Assembly: GCA_041493035.1 (NCBI GenBank)
Contig: JBGPYB010000124.1
Location: 1-14,053 of the forward strand
Origin: JBGPYB01 sp041493035
GTDB taxonomy: Bacteria > Acidobacteriota > Vicinamibacteria > Fen-336
Length of the DNA: 14,053 nt
Direction of reading: 5' to 3'
The position numbers were made by a program, and so were the translations under genes. Positions 1 through 6,606 of this stretch are shown in pieces; position 1 is the stretch's first letter; each line of letters starts with the position of its first letter. The notes beneath the pieces are model-generated. The model saw only the letters and a list, made by a program, of their open reading frames with translations, did no database searches and was not told the DNA's origin.

Positions 1-318
1 ATCTTCGTCGGGGCCGTCTGGGAGGACTCGTCGGGATATCCCGACTGCCGCTCCGTCTTCTACGAGGCGTTCGAGGAAGCCATCCGCCAGGGAACGCGCC
101 CCGAGACCGACATCCGGATCGTCACGCCGGTGATCGCCCTGACGAAGGCGCAGATCGTCCGCAAGGGCGGCCATCTCGCCGTGCCGTTCGAGAAGACCTG
201 GTCCTGCTACCAGAGCGAGGATCGCGCCTGTGGCGCCTGCGAGTCGTGCGTCCTGCGTCTCAAGGGATTCGCCGACGCGGGCGTCCGCGACCCAATTCCC
301 TACCGTAGTCAGCCGTGA
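1..318 (+). CDS. queC: 7-cyano-7-deazaguanine synthase QueC, 3' fragment
   Basis: C-terminal 105 residues of QueC; the 5' part lies outside the window. QueC makes 7-cyano-7-deazaguanine (preQ0) from 7-carboxy-7-deazaguanine with ATP and ammonia, in the pathway to the tRNA base queuosine. Seen in the fragment: the SGYPDCR motif (residues 10-16), the stretch TPVIALTKAQIV, and the four zinc-binding cysteines in the order C-x7-C-x2-C-x2-C (residues 69, 77, 80, 83), followed by LRLKGF and the AGVRDPIPY tail. The reading frame is open from base 1 and ends at TGA 316-318. An ATG at 130 is internal, because the conserved SGYPDCR lies before it. Where family members often have GVNAVDYSGYPD, this protein has GAVWEDSSGYPD, a minor divergence. 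Next gene: a secreted TPR protein 56 bases downstream on the same strand; whether it is co-transcribed is unknown. Confidence 0.95.
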   Translation: MFVGAVWEDSSGYPDCRSVFYEAFEEAIRQGTRPETDIRIVTPVIALTKAQIVRKGGHLAVPFEKTWSCYQSEDRACGACESCVLRLKGFADAGVRDPIPYRSQP

Positions 319-341
319 GACACTGGGGCACTTTCAAGAGA

Positions 342-360
342 GGGGGCCCTTCGGGCTCCC
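342..360 (+). promoter_or_regulatory. GC-rich hairpin abutting the Shine-Dalgarno of the TPR gene
   Basis: Inverted repeat GGGGGCCC (342-349), loop TTC, GGGCTCCC (353-360): an 8-bp stem with one G-T pair. The Shine-Dalgarno GGAGG (362-366) begins two bases after the stem, 8 bases before the ATG at 375. There is no T-run after the stem, so it does not look like an intrinsic terminator for queC. It may affect ribosome access or protect the processed mRNA end. Confidence 0.5.
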
Positions 361-374
361 CGGAGGATCGAGGC

Positions 375-1328
375 ATGAAGCGTTTGGTTCTGGCCGGCGG
401 GCTCTTCGCCGCACTCTTCTTTGCGGCATCCGATGCTCGCGCCCAGACGGGCACGGCTCGTGGCCGCGTCGTCGACGAGCAAGGGCAGCCCATCGTCGAC
501 GCCAAGGTCGAGCTGGACTTCCAAGGTGGGGTCAACCGCAAGCTCGAGACGAAGACCAACAAGAAGGGGGAGTACACCCAGGTCGGCCTTCAGCCCGGAG
601 TCTATCGGGTCACGGGCTCGAAGGAGGGGTACCAGCCGAGCTACGTAGAGGAAAAGATCAGCCTCGGCGAGCCCACAAACGTCCCCGACGTGAAGCTCAT
701 GACGGCCAAGGCGGCCCAGGCCGCCGCCACGGCCGCGGGGAAGGGCGGCGCCGCGGCCGAGCTGTCTTCCAAGTTCTCCGCTGCGGCCGAGCTGCTGAAG
801 GGCGGCAAGCTGGACGAAGCCGAGGCGGCGTTCGGTGACATCCTGGCCAAGACCCCGGCGGTCCCGGAGGCTCACTACAACCTGGGCGTGATCGCCGGGC
901 AGCGCAAGAACTGGCCGGCAGCCCAAGCGGAGTATCAGAAAGCCATCGAGCTGCGCCCCAGCTATGGTGATGCCTGGACGTCGCTCGCCCGCTCGTATCA
1001 GGACGCAGGCCAGAAGGACAAGGCCATGGAGACCATGAGGGAGGCGTCCGCCAAGAACGAAGGTGACGCTGGCGTCCAGTTCAACCTCGGGATCTTCCTC
1101 CTGAACGCGCAGCAGACCGACGAGGCCGAGGCTGCCTTCAAGAAGGTTCAGAGTCTCGATGCCACCAACAGCGAAGTCGAGTACTACCTCGGCACGATCG
1201 CCGTCCAGAAGGGGAATACGGCCGAGTGCATCGCGCACCTGGAGAAGTACCTCGCGTCGTCGCCCAAGAACGCCCAGAACGCCGCCACGGCACAGGGGCT
1301 CATCGCGGCACTCAAGCCCAAGAAGTGA
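375..1328 (+). CDS. Secreted carboxypeptidase-regulatory-like / TPR repeat protein
   Basis: 317 residues. A signal peptide is clear: basic MKR, a hydrophobic core, then cleavage likely after ARA at residue 23, so the protein is probably periplasmic or cell-surface. Residues 24-108 form a CarboxypepD_reg-like beta-sandwich (GTARGRVVDEQGQPIVDAKV, then KKGEYTQVGLQPGVYRVTGSK). An Ala-rich linker (about 110-130) leads to about five TPRs (134-163, 166-197, 198-231, 234-263, 268-297), with signatures such as PEAHYNLGVIAGQRKNWPAA and YGDAWTSLARSYQDAGQKDKA. The start at 375 is preferred over an in-frame ATG at 315 because it gives a proper signal peptide and has GGAGG 8 bases upstream. Its stop overlaps the GTG start of yggS by 4 bases. 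TPRs usually mediate protein contacts; no enzyme motif is visible. The partner is unknown, possibly an envelope complex given the yggT/divIVA neighbours. Confidence 0.88.
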   Translation: MKRLVLAGGLFAALFFAASDARAQTGTARGRVVDEQGQPIVDAKVELDFQGGVNRKLETKTNKKGEYTQVGLQPGVYRVTGSKEGYQPSYVEEKISLGEPTNVPDVKLMTAKAAQAAATAAGKGGAAAELSSKFSAAAELLKGGKLDEAEAAFGDILAKTPAVPEAHYNLGVIAGQRKNWPAAQAEYQKAIELRPSYGDAWTSLARSYQDAGQKDKAMETMREASAKNEGDAGVQFNLGIFLLNAQQTDEAEAAFKKVQSLDATNSEVEYYLGTIAVQKGNTAECIAHLEKYLASSPKNAQNAATAQGLIAALKPKK

Positions 1329-2023
1329 TCAGCGATCGTGTCGCCGCCGTCCGGGAGCAGATCGCCCGGGCGGCGGCCCGCGCGGGGCGTCGCCCCGAAG
1401 ACGTCGCCCTCGTCGCCATCAGCAAGACGTTCCCTGCCGAAGCCGTGCGCGAGGTCTTTGCCGCGGGCCTCAGGCTCTTCGGCGAGAACAAGGTCCAGGA
1501 GGCCGAGGGGAAGATCGCGTCGCTGGGCGATCTCGTGGCGCTGGGAGCACGGTTCCATCTCGTGGGCCATCTGCAGGGCAACAAGGCGAAGAAGGCGGCG
1601 GCTCTCTTCGAGTGCATTCATTCGGTGGACAGTGCGGATCTGGCTCGACGCCTCGCCGGCGCCGCCGCTGAACGCGGTAGTGTGCTCCGGGTGCTGGTTC
1701 AGGTCGACCTCGCCGGCGAGGCGACGAAGCACGGCGTCGGCGAAGCAGAGTTGCTTCCAATTCTCGAGCTGATACGCGGTCTGACATCGCTCCGTGCCGA
1801 GGGGCTCATGACCCTGCCGCCGCTGGTCGAGGACCCGGCCGCGTCGCGGCCGTATTTTCGGCGCCTCCGCGAGATGCGCGACGAGGCCGTGGGCCGCGGC
1901 CTGCTCCAGGGGGGCGAACTGTCGATGGGCATGAGCCACGACCTCGAGCCCGCGATCGAAGAAGGCGCGACGCTGGTCCGCGTCGGCACCGCCCTCTTCG
2001 GAGAGAGGCAGAGAAGGGCCTGA
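1325..2023 (+). CDS. yggS: YggS/PLPBP-family pyridoxal-phosphate homeostasis protein
   Basis: 232 residues, the usual length for this family of small single-domain PLP-binding proteins (fold type III alanine-racemase-like barrel). They control free PLP level and amino-acid balance rather than catalysing a known reaction. Seen: the PLP lysine K34 in VALVAISKTFP, FGENKVQEAEGK, HLVGHLQGNKAKKA, EGLMTLPP, and the C-terminal phosphate-binding block LSMGMSHDLEPAIEEGATLVRVGTALFG. The GTG start at 1325 overlaps the previous stop (GTGA) and places K34 where family members have it; the open frame continues upstream but only as a shadow of the TPR gene. The stop at 2021-2023 shares one base with the yggT ATG. 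The Bacillus counterpart is ylmE, also beside ylmG and divIVA. Confidence 0.95.
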   Translation: MISDRVAAVREQIARAAARAGRRPEDVALVAISKTFPAEAVREVFAAGLRLFGENKVQEAEGKIASLGDLVALGARFHLVGHLQGNKAKKAAALFECIHSVDSADLARRLAGAAAERGSVLRVLVQVDLAGEATKHGVGEAELLPILELIRGLTSLRAEGLMTLPPLVEDPAASRPYFRRLREMRDEAVGRGLLQGGELSMGMSHDLEPAIEEGATLVRVGTALFGERQRRA

Positions 2024-2328
2024 TGTTCGTTCTCGCCAACGTTCTGATCGGCGTCGCCAAAGTCCTCGACATGGTCTTGCAAGCCTACACTTTCGTCCTC
2101 ATCGGTCGCGCGATCGTTTCCTGGGTGGACGCCGACCCGCGAAATGGCATCGTCCGCTTCCTGATCATGGCGACCGAGCCGCCCCTGCGGCTCATCCGGC
2201 GGCTTCTCCCCACGAGCCTCCGTTTCTTTCCTCTCGACATCGCCTTTTTCGTCCTCTTCGGCTTGGTGATCTTCCTTCAGTACGCCCTCGTCCAGTCGCT
2301 CTTCGACGTAGCGGTGCGACTACGTTGA
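2023..2328 (+). CDS. yggT: YggT family integral membrane protein
   Basis: 101 residues with two hydrophobic segments (about 5-32 and 70-92). Between them is the YggT signature: SWVDADPRNGIVRFLIMATEP, then PLRLIRRLLP. Homologues (YlmG in Firmicutes, YCF19 in plastids and cyanobacteria) are inner-membrane proteins linked to envelope or osmotic functions and to nucleoid or division organisation; the biochemical role is not settled. The ATG at 2023 overlaps the yggS stop by one base, so translation is probably coupled. Neighbours yggS before and a DivIVA-domain gene after match the ylmE-ylmG-divIVA order of Gram-positive bacteria, with sepF and ylmH absent. Confidence 0.92.
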   Translation: MFVLANVLIGVAKVLDMVLQAYTFVLIGRAIVSWVDADPRNGIVRFLIMATEPPLRLIRRLLPTSLRFFPLDIAFFVLFGLVIFLQYALVQSLFDVAVRLR

Positions 2329-2345
2329 CGCGAATTTCCTTGAGA

Positions 2346-2377
2346 GTGCCGGGGTCTACGTGCGACCCTAGGGGCAC
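2346..2377 (+). promoter_or_regulatory. Hairpin abutting the Shine-Dalgarno of divIVA
   Basis: Inverted repeat: GTGCC (2346-2350) pairs with GGCAC (2373-2377), and GGGTC (2352-2356) pairs with GACCC (2364-2368). A 7-base loop and an asymmetric internal loop complete the structure. The Shine-Dalgarno GGAGG (2378-2382) starts on the next base, 4 bases before the ATG at 2387. There is no T-tract, so it is not an evident terminator. The placement resembles the hairpin before the TPR gene and suggests translational control or an mRNA-processing boundary. Confidence 0.5.
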
Positions 2378-2386
2378 GGAGGTTCC

Positions 2387-2887
2387 ATGAAGATCTCGCC
2401 CATGGACATCCAGCGGCAGGCCTTCGGGCGGCAGTTCCGAGGCTTCAACCGGGAAGACGTCCGGACCTATCTGAACCTGGTCGCCGAGGAGGTGGCGGCG
2501 CTCCAGCGGGAGCGCGACGCGCTGGCCCAGGAGGTCCAGGGCCTTCGCTCGCTGATCGACGAACACCGCGAGCGCGAGACGATCCTGAAGAACACGCTCC
2601 TCACCGCCCAACGCCTCTCGGAGGAGATCCGCGACAACGCTCGCAAGCAGGGGGAAAGCGTCGTGAAGGAGGCCGAGCTTCAGGCCGATCGGCTTTTGGA
2701 GTTGGCGCAGACTCGCGCCCACGACGTCGAGCGCGGCATCCTGGATCTGCGCACCCATCGGACGGCGCTCCAGACCGACATTCGGGCGCTGATCACGCGC
2801 CTCACACACCTTCTCGACCTCCAGGAAGAAGCCGAGGTGCAGGACAACCTTCACTTCCTGAAGCGCCGCGAGGAGGCGCAGTCCTAG
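2387..2887 (+). CDS. DivIVA-domain coiled-coil protein
   Basis: 166 residues. The first 60 match the DivIVA lipid-binding domain: ISPMDIQRQAFGRQFRGFNREDVRTYLNLVAEE. It has F17-R18 in the same place as the membrane-inserting residues of Bacillus DivIVA, followed by RGF(D/N)-x-x-(E/D)V. Residues about 30-70 and 75-160 are charged heptad-like helices, so it is expected to form parallel coiled-coil dimers or higher oligomers. Such proteins sit on negatively curved membrane at poles and septa and recruit partners for division, polar growth or chromosome positioning. GGAGG is 4 bases before the ATG. It follows yggT by 58 bases and precedes yggU by 29. A divIVA-like gene in what looks like a diderm genome is less common; the partner here is unknown. 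It could be called a DivIVA/GpsB-family protein without commitment to function. Confidence 0.9.
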   Translation: MKISPMDIQRQAFGRQFRGFNREDVRTYLNLVAEEVAALQRERDALAQEVQGLRSLIDEHRERETILKNTLLTAQRLSEEIRDNARKQGESVVKEAELQADRLLELAQTRAHDVERGILDLRTHRTALQTDIRALITRLTHLLDLQEEAEVQDNLHFLKRREEAQS

Positions 2888-2916
2888 ACATCCACGACGC
2901 CACCGCCGGAGCCACG

Positions 2917-3177
2917 TTGCGGGTCCGGGTTCGGCCCCGGGCGTCTCGGGATGCGCTCGCGGGCGAGCGCGAGGGTGCCCTCGTCGTGCGCCTAAGGGCT
3001 CCGCCCGTCGAGGGAGAAGCGAACGCCGCCCTCGTCCACTTCCTGGGCCGCGTCCTCCGCGTTCCACCGTCCTCGATTAAGATCGTTCGCGGCGCCTCCT
3101 CGCGAGATAAATTGCTGCACTTCGAGGGACTGGCGGCCCACACGTTACGGCAGAGAATTGAGGGTGCGAGCGCATGA
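2917..3177 (+). CDS. yggU: DUF167 family protein (YggU-like)
   Basis: 86 residues. Seen: LRVRVRPRASRDAL at the N-terminus, the family core RLRAPPVEGEANAALVHFLGRVL, and the C-terminal IKIVRGASSRDKLLHF. The fold is a small alpha/beta domain; the function is unknown. The only usable start is TTG at 2917: no ATG, GTG or TTG occurs in frame just upstream, and GGAG (2908-2911) stands 5 bases before it. Family-like sequence (LDIHDATAGATLRV) reads into the intergenic region, so a non-standard upstream start cannot be ruled out. The stop overlaps the hutI ATG (ATGA, 4 bases). In E. coli, yggU directly follows yggT, as here apart from the inserted divIVA-like gene. Confidence 0.88.
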   Translation: MRVRVRPRASRDALAGEREGALVVRLRAPPVEGEANAALVHFLGRVLRVPPSSIKIVRGASSRDKLLHFEGLAAHTLRQRIEGASA

Positions 3178-4448
3178 CGACGGCCGATTTCGTCGTCCGG
3201 AACATCGGACGCCTCGCGACCCTGGCCGGCCCGACGCCGAGAGTGGGCGCCGCCTTGGCCGATATCGGCCTCGTCGAGAACGCGGCCGTGGCTTCGTCGG
3301 CGGGTCGCATCGTCTTCGCCGGTCCGGAGAAGGCTCTCGCTGCCGCAGTCGAGACTTTGCCGAGCGCCGTCGTTCTGGACGCCGAGGGCGCGGCCGCCGT
3401 CCCAGGCCTGGTCGATGCCCACACGCACATCGCCTTCGCCGGCGACCGTGACGAGGAGATCTGCGAGCGCCTCGCTGGTGCGACCTACAAGGAAATCGCC
3501 GACGCTGGCGGCGGGATCGTTCGAACGGTCAGCGCGACACGGGCAGCCTCGAAAGAGGAGTTGGTCCGCGGTCTCAGCGCGCGCCTCGACGAGATGCTCA
3601 TGCAGGGGACGACCACGGCCGAGGTGAAGAGCGGCTATGGCCTCGAGACGGCGGCCGAGATCCGTTCCCTCGAGGCCATCGCGGAAGCAGGCGCCGCGCA
3701 CCCCATGACGGTCGTGCCGACGTTTCTCGGAGCCCACGAAGTACCCGTCGAGCACCGGGGAGATCGGAGGCGCTACGTCGACCTGGTGATCCGCGAGATG
3801 ATTCCCGAGGTTGCGGGCCGCGGCCTGGCGGCCTTCGCCGATGTCTTCTGCGAGGAAGGCGTCTTCACCGTGGCCGAGACCCGCGAAATTCTCTCGGCCG
3901 CGCGTGATCGAGGCCTCGGTCTGCGCGTCCACGCCGACGAGCTGGCGTGGACGGGCGGCGCCGAGCTGGCAGCGGAGCTCGGCGCTCGCTCCGCGGACCA
4001 TCTCCTCTTTGCCTCCGAAGGGGGAATGCGGGCCCTGGCTGAAGCCCGCTGCGTAGCAACGCTCCTCCCAGCCGCTGCGTTCTACCTGCGCCTCGGTCGG
4101 TTCGCGCCCGCTCGGCGGATGATCGACGCGGGAGTCCCGATCGCCCTCGCCACGGATTCGAACCCCGGGGGCGGCCTCTCTCCCTCGATCCCGTTCGCCA
4201 TGACCGTGGCCTGCTTCGCCATGGGGCTCTCCCTCGAGGAGGCGATCACCGCGGCGACCGTGAATGCGGCATACTCGCTGGGCGTCCACGCCGAGAGGGG
4301 GAGCCTCGAGGCCGGGAAGCGTGCCGATCTCGTCGTCCTTCGCTCCGCCCGGCTTCTCGACCTCGTCCGGGTCGGGGTACCGGCCGTCCGCACCGTGGTG
4401 AAAGAAGGTCGAGTCGTGGTTCGCGACGGAAGGAGGATCGTTCCTTGA
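3174..4448 (+). CDS. hutI: Imidazolonepropionase HutI
   Basis: 424 residues, full length. HutI hydrolyses 4-imidazolone-5-propanoate to N-formimino-L-glutamate, the third step of histidine degradation, in the cytoplasm. It is a metal-dependent amidohydrolase. Seen: DAHTHIAFAG (metal ligands H83, H85), RLAGATYKEIADAGGGI, the substrate-binding block AEVKSGYGLE, TFLGAHEVP (H188), LRVHADELAWTGGAELAAELGARSADHLLFAS (H253), and ALATDSNPGG (catalytic or metal-binding D328). These positions fit the Bacillus HutI spacing closely. The start ATG overlaps the yggU stop by 4 bases, with GAGGG 9 bases before it. The stop overlaps the next gene's TTG. hutH, hutU and hutG or hutF are absent from the window, so HutI is separated from the rest of the pathway or has been drawn into another operon. 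Confidence 0.96.
   Translation: MTTADFVVRNIGRLATLAGPTPRVGAALADIGLVENAAVASSAGRIVFAGPEKALAAAVETLPSAVVLDAEGAAAVPGLVDAHTHIAFAGDRDEEICERLAGATYKEIADAGGGIVRTVSATRAASKEELVRGLSARLDEMLMQGTTTAEVKSGYGLETAAEIRSLEAIAEAGAAHPMTVVPTFLGAHEVPVEHRGDRRRYVDLVIREMIPEVAGRGLAAFADVFCEEGVFTVAETREILSAARDRGLGLRVHADELAWTGGAELAAELGARSADHLLFASEGGMRALAEARCVATLLPAAAFYLRLGRFAPARRMIDAGVPIALATDSNPGGGLSPSIPFAMTVACFAMGLSLEEAITAATVNAAYSLGVHAERGSLEAGKRADLVVLRSARLLDLVRVGVPAVRTVVKEGRVVVRDGRRIVP
4431..4436 (+). promoter_or_regulatory. Shine-Dalgarno fixing the TTG start of the ABC ATPase
   Basis: A perfect AGGAGG inside the end of hutI lies 8 bases before TTG 4445. This spacing supports the TTG as the true start and translation coupled to hutI termination (TTGA overlap). 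Confidence 0.8.
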
Positions 4449-5428
4449 GCCGCCCTGCCGTACTGTCGGTCGAGAACCTGGTCAAGACGTACCCCGCCAA
4501 GGGGAAGATGCCTCCGGTCGAGGCCGTCCGCGATCTCTCTTTCGAGGTCCGCGCCGGGGAGTTCTTCGGTCTACTGGGGCCGAACGGCGCCGGGAAGAGC
4601 ACAACCCTCGGGTGCATCATGACCCTGGTGCGCCCCACGTCGGGACGCATCGTCGTGGATGGCGTCGACGTGACCGCGAACGCCATGGGCGCGCGCCGCC
4701 TCATCGCCGTGGTGCCCCAGAACCGGAACCTCGACCGCGACCTCTCGGTGCGTGAGGTGCTCACCTACCACGGCCGCTACTTCGGCCTGGCCGCCGCCGA
4801 ACGCGAGGCCCGCGCCGATCGTCTCCTGGCCGAGCTTCAGGTGGCCGACAAGGCCGAAGCCAAGCCGCTGACCCTGTCGGGGGGACAGCAGCAGCGGGTC
4901 ATGATCGCGCGCGCCTTGATGCACGACCCGAAGGTCCTCCTCCTCGACGAGCCGACGACCGGCCTCGACCCCCAAGCGCGGCGCCTGCTGTGGGAGACCC
5001 TCGCAGGGCTCCACAAGCGCGGCCTCACGCTGATACTGACGACCCACTACATGGAGGAGGCCGACCGCCTCTGCGAACGCCTTGCCATCGTGGACCACGG
5101 CAAGATCCTCACGGTCGACACGCCGGCGGCCCTCAAGAAACAGCTTCCCGGCGGGCAGATCCTCGACCTCTGGGTGCGCGCGCAGGCGCCCCTGGCCCCC
5201 CGCCTCGAGGTGTTGGCCGGCGTGATGCGCATCGAGAGGGTCGAACAGCACGGCGACGGCGAGGGTGTCGAGCGCCTGCGCCTCTTCGTGGATCCGGCCG
5301 ACGGCCTGCTGGACCGCGTCCTCCACGCCGTCCGCGACGCAGGCGGCGACCTGCACCACGTGAGCCTCCAGGCCCCGAGCCTCGAGGACGTCTACATTCA
5401 CCTCACCGGAAAGGAGCTCCGCGAATGA
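4445..5428 (+). CDS. ABC-2 type transporter ATP-binding subunit
   Basis: 327 residues. An ATPase of the CcmA/DrrA/NodI group that drives export through an ABC-2 membrane partner. Seen: Walker A GPNGAGKST (45-53), Q-loop Q92 in VVPQNRNL, signature LSGGQQQR (144-151), Walker B VLLLDE (164-169, E169), D-loop GLDPQ, and switch histidine H201 in TTHYMEEADRLCERLAIV. An extra C-terminal domain (about 235-327, ending LEDVYIHLTGKEL) is typical of this group. The start is TTG, overlapping the hutI stop by 4 bases and preceded by AGGAGG. The stop overlaps the permease ATG (ATGA). The substrate cannot be read from sequence; drugs, lipids or polysaccharides are exported by relatives. Linkage to hutI by overlap suggests co-expression, not necessarily shared function. 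Confidence 0.95.
   Translation: MSRPAVLSVENLVKTYPAKGKMPPVEAVRDLSFEVRAGEFFGLLGPNGAGKSTTLGCIMTLVRPTSGRIVVDGVDVTANAMGARRLIAVVPQNRNLDRDLSVREVLTYHGRYFGLAAAEREARADRLLAELQVADKAEAKPLTLSGGQQQRVMIARALMHDPKVLLLDEPTTGLDPQARRLLWETLAGLHKRGLTLILTTHYMEEADRLCERLAIVDHGKILTVDTPAALKKQLPGGQILDLWVRAQAPLAPRLEVLAGVMRIERVEQHGDGEGVERLRLFVDPADGLLDRVLHAVRDAGGDLHHVSLQAPSLEDVYIHLTGKELRE
5411..5416 (+). promoter_or_regulatory. Shine-Dalgarno of the ABC permease
   Basis: AAGGAG inside the ATPase gene, 8 bases before ATG 5425. It rejects longer in-frame readings that begin inside the ATPase gene (for example an ATG at 4990). Confidence 0.75.
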
Positions 5429-6192
5429 CCGCTTTCCTGGCGCTGCTGAGGCGCGATCTTCACGTGGCGTCGCGCAACGCACCGATGCTCCTCATGGCCA
5501 CCTTGACCCAGCCGATCCTGGTGGTGCTCGTCTTCGGGAACATCCTCCCGCGCCTCAACCTGGTGAACGACCAGTTCCGGACCGTCATGGTGCCCGGACT
5601 CATGTCGATCACCATGCTCATGGCCGGTGTCCAAGGGGTGTTGATGCCTCTCGTCACGGACCTTTCGGGCAGCCGCGAGGTGGAGGAGCGGATCCTGGCG
5701 CCCATCAGCATTCTCGGCGTCGCCGCCCAGAAGGTGGTGGCTGGGGCGATCCACGCCGGTATCGCCGGTCTCGTCGCCCTTCCGGCGATGATGCTCTTGA
5801 TGCACGAGATGGCGGGCGTCGAGGTGCATCCGCGCTGGGTCATCCTGTTTCCACTGATCGCGCTCTGCGGGCTGCTGTCGGCCTCTTTCGGCATGACCCT
5901 CGGCACGCAAGTACAGCCCCGCTACAGCGGCCTGCTCTTTGCGGTGGTCCTCGGTCCGCTCATGCTCTTCGGCTGCGCCTACTACCCCTGGACAGGGCTG
6001 AGCGTCCTCGGCCTCTTCCAGTACGTCTTCCTGCTGAACCCCCTCGTCTTCATGAGCGAGGCCATGCGCCTCGCCGTCACGCCGAGGGTGCCCCACATGC
6101 CGCTGCCGCTCCTCTTCGGCGGCCTCGCGTTCTTCACGCTGCTTTTCACCTGGGCGGGCGCGCGGTCTTTCCAGCGCCGAACGATCCTGTGA
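5425..6192 (+). CDS. ABC-2 type transporter permease subunit
   Basis: 255 residues, about six membrane segments: 21-40, 57-77, 101-126, 137-160, 168-188 and 225-245, with a shorter hydrophobic stretch at 193-208. Features of the ABC-2 permease family are visible: an N-terminal amphipathic stretch (ALLRRDLHVASRN), a cytoplasmic loop with SREVEERILAPIS before TM3, and the re-entrant region near YYPWTGLSVLGLFQYVFLLNPL followed by SEAMRLAV. It should pair with the ATPase encoded directly upstream, whose stop it overlaps by 4 bases, to form a dimeric exporter in the inner membrane. It is the last gene of the left + strand run; 19 bases separate it from the convergent DUF1330 gene and no terminator hairpin is obvious there. 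The substrate is unknown. Confidence 0.92.
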   Translation: MTAFLALLRRDLHVASRNAPMLLMATLTQPILVVLVFGNILPRLNLVNDQFRTVMVPGLMSITMLMAGVQGVLMPLVTDLSGSREVEERILAPISILGVAAQKVVAGAIHAGIAGLVALPAMMLLMHEMAGVEVHPRWVILFPLIALCGLLSASFGMTLGTQVQPRYSGLLFAVVLGPLMLFGCAYYPWTGLSVLGLFQYVFLLNPLVFMSEAMRLAVTPRVPHMPLPLLFGGLAFFTLLFTWAGARSFQRRTIL

Positions 6193-6211
6193 GCGGAGAG
6201 CGCGCTAACCC

Positions 6212-6499
6212 TTACACGCCCTCGACCAGGATCATCTCTGTCCTGGCCACCGACTGCCGCACCGCCTTCGCGGGCCGGTAGGCTTCGGAGTTCCACCATT
6301 CCCGCGCCCGCTCCACAGTGGGGAACTCCAGGATGACGAAGCGGCCGGGAGCCCAAGTCCCTTCGAGGGTCTCGACCTTTCCGCCGCGAACGACGAATCG
6401 ACCACCGAAGGGCGTGAGGCTCCCTGGCGTCAGCTTCTTGTATTCCTCGTATCCGACGGGATCGGTGATCTCGACGTCCACGACGACGAATGCCGCCAT
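6212..6499 (-). CDS. DUF1330 domain protein
   Basis: 95 residues, a complete small alpha/beta protein of the dimeric ferredoxin-like barrel type. Seen: FVVVDVEITDPVGYEEYKKL, then GGRFVVRGGKVETLEG, RFVILEFPTVERAREWWNS, and EAYRPAKAVRQSVARTEMILVEG, which is the full DUF1330 pattern. Function in the family is not established; no catalytic set can be assigned. The start ATG (6497-6499) has GAGAGG 4 bases upstream. It is transcribed away from the DUF2079 gene (107-base divergent gap) and towards the ABC permease (19-base gap). It appears to be a single-gene transcription unit. Confidence 0.9.
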   Translation of the reverse strand: MAAFVVVDVEITDPVGYEEYKKLTPGSLTPFGGRFVVRGGKVETLEGTWAPGRFVILEFPTVERAREWWNSEAYRPAKAVRQSVARTEMILVEGV

Positions 6500-6606
6500 C
6501 TTTCCTCTCGATCTGCCGTGGGCTCAATACGATCGAAAGCTGCCCGTCGCATCTGAAATCCGCAGAGGTTTGCAGGATATCCGAGTCGGCTATCATTGTC
6601 GGCCAC
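6500..6606. promoter_or_regulatory. Divergent intergenic region between the DUF1330 and DUF2079 genes
   Basis: This 107-base region must hold both outward promoters. For the + strand gene, TATCAT (6591-6596) is a -10-like hexamer 10 bases before ATG 6607, with TTGCAG (6570-6575) a possible but short-spaced (15 bases) -35. For the - strand gene I see only a weak -10-like TATTGA and a good Shine-Dalgarno. Confidence 0.4.

Noticed and set aside
342..360. Intrinsic terminator after queC
   Set aside because: The stem is strong but no T-run follows; the next bases are a Shine-Dalgarno.
2802..4289. 495-residue - strand open frame across yggU and hutI
   Set aside because: It lies opposite conserved hutI and yggU; composition is Arg/Gly-rich with no motif.
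6193..6211. Bidirectional terminator between the permease and DUF1330 genes
   Set aside because: Only a short AGCGCGCT self-complementary stretch is present, too small and with no T-run.
6490..6606. N-terminal extension of the DUF2079 protein from ATG 6490
   Set aside because: It would overlap the DUF1330 start and the promoter gap, and adds residues with no family match; ATG 6607 gives a typical basic N-terminus before TM1.
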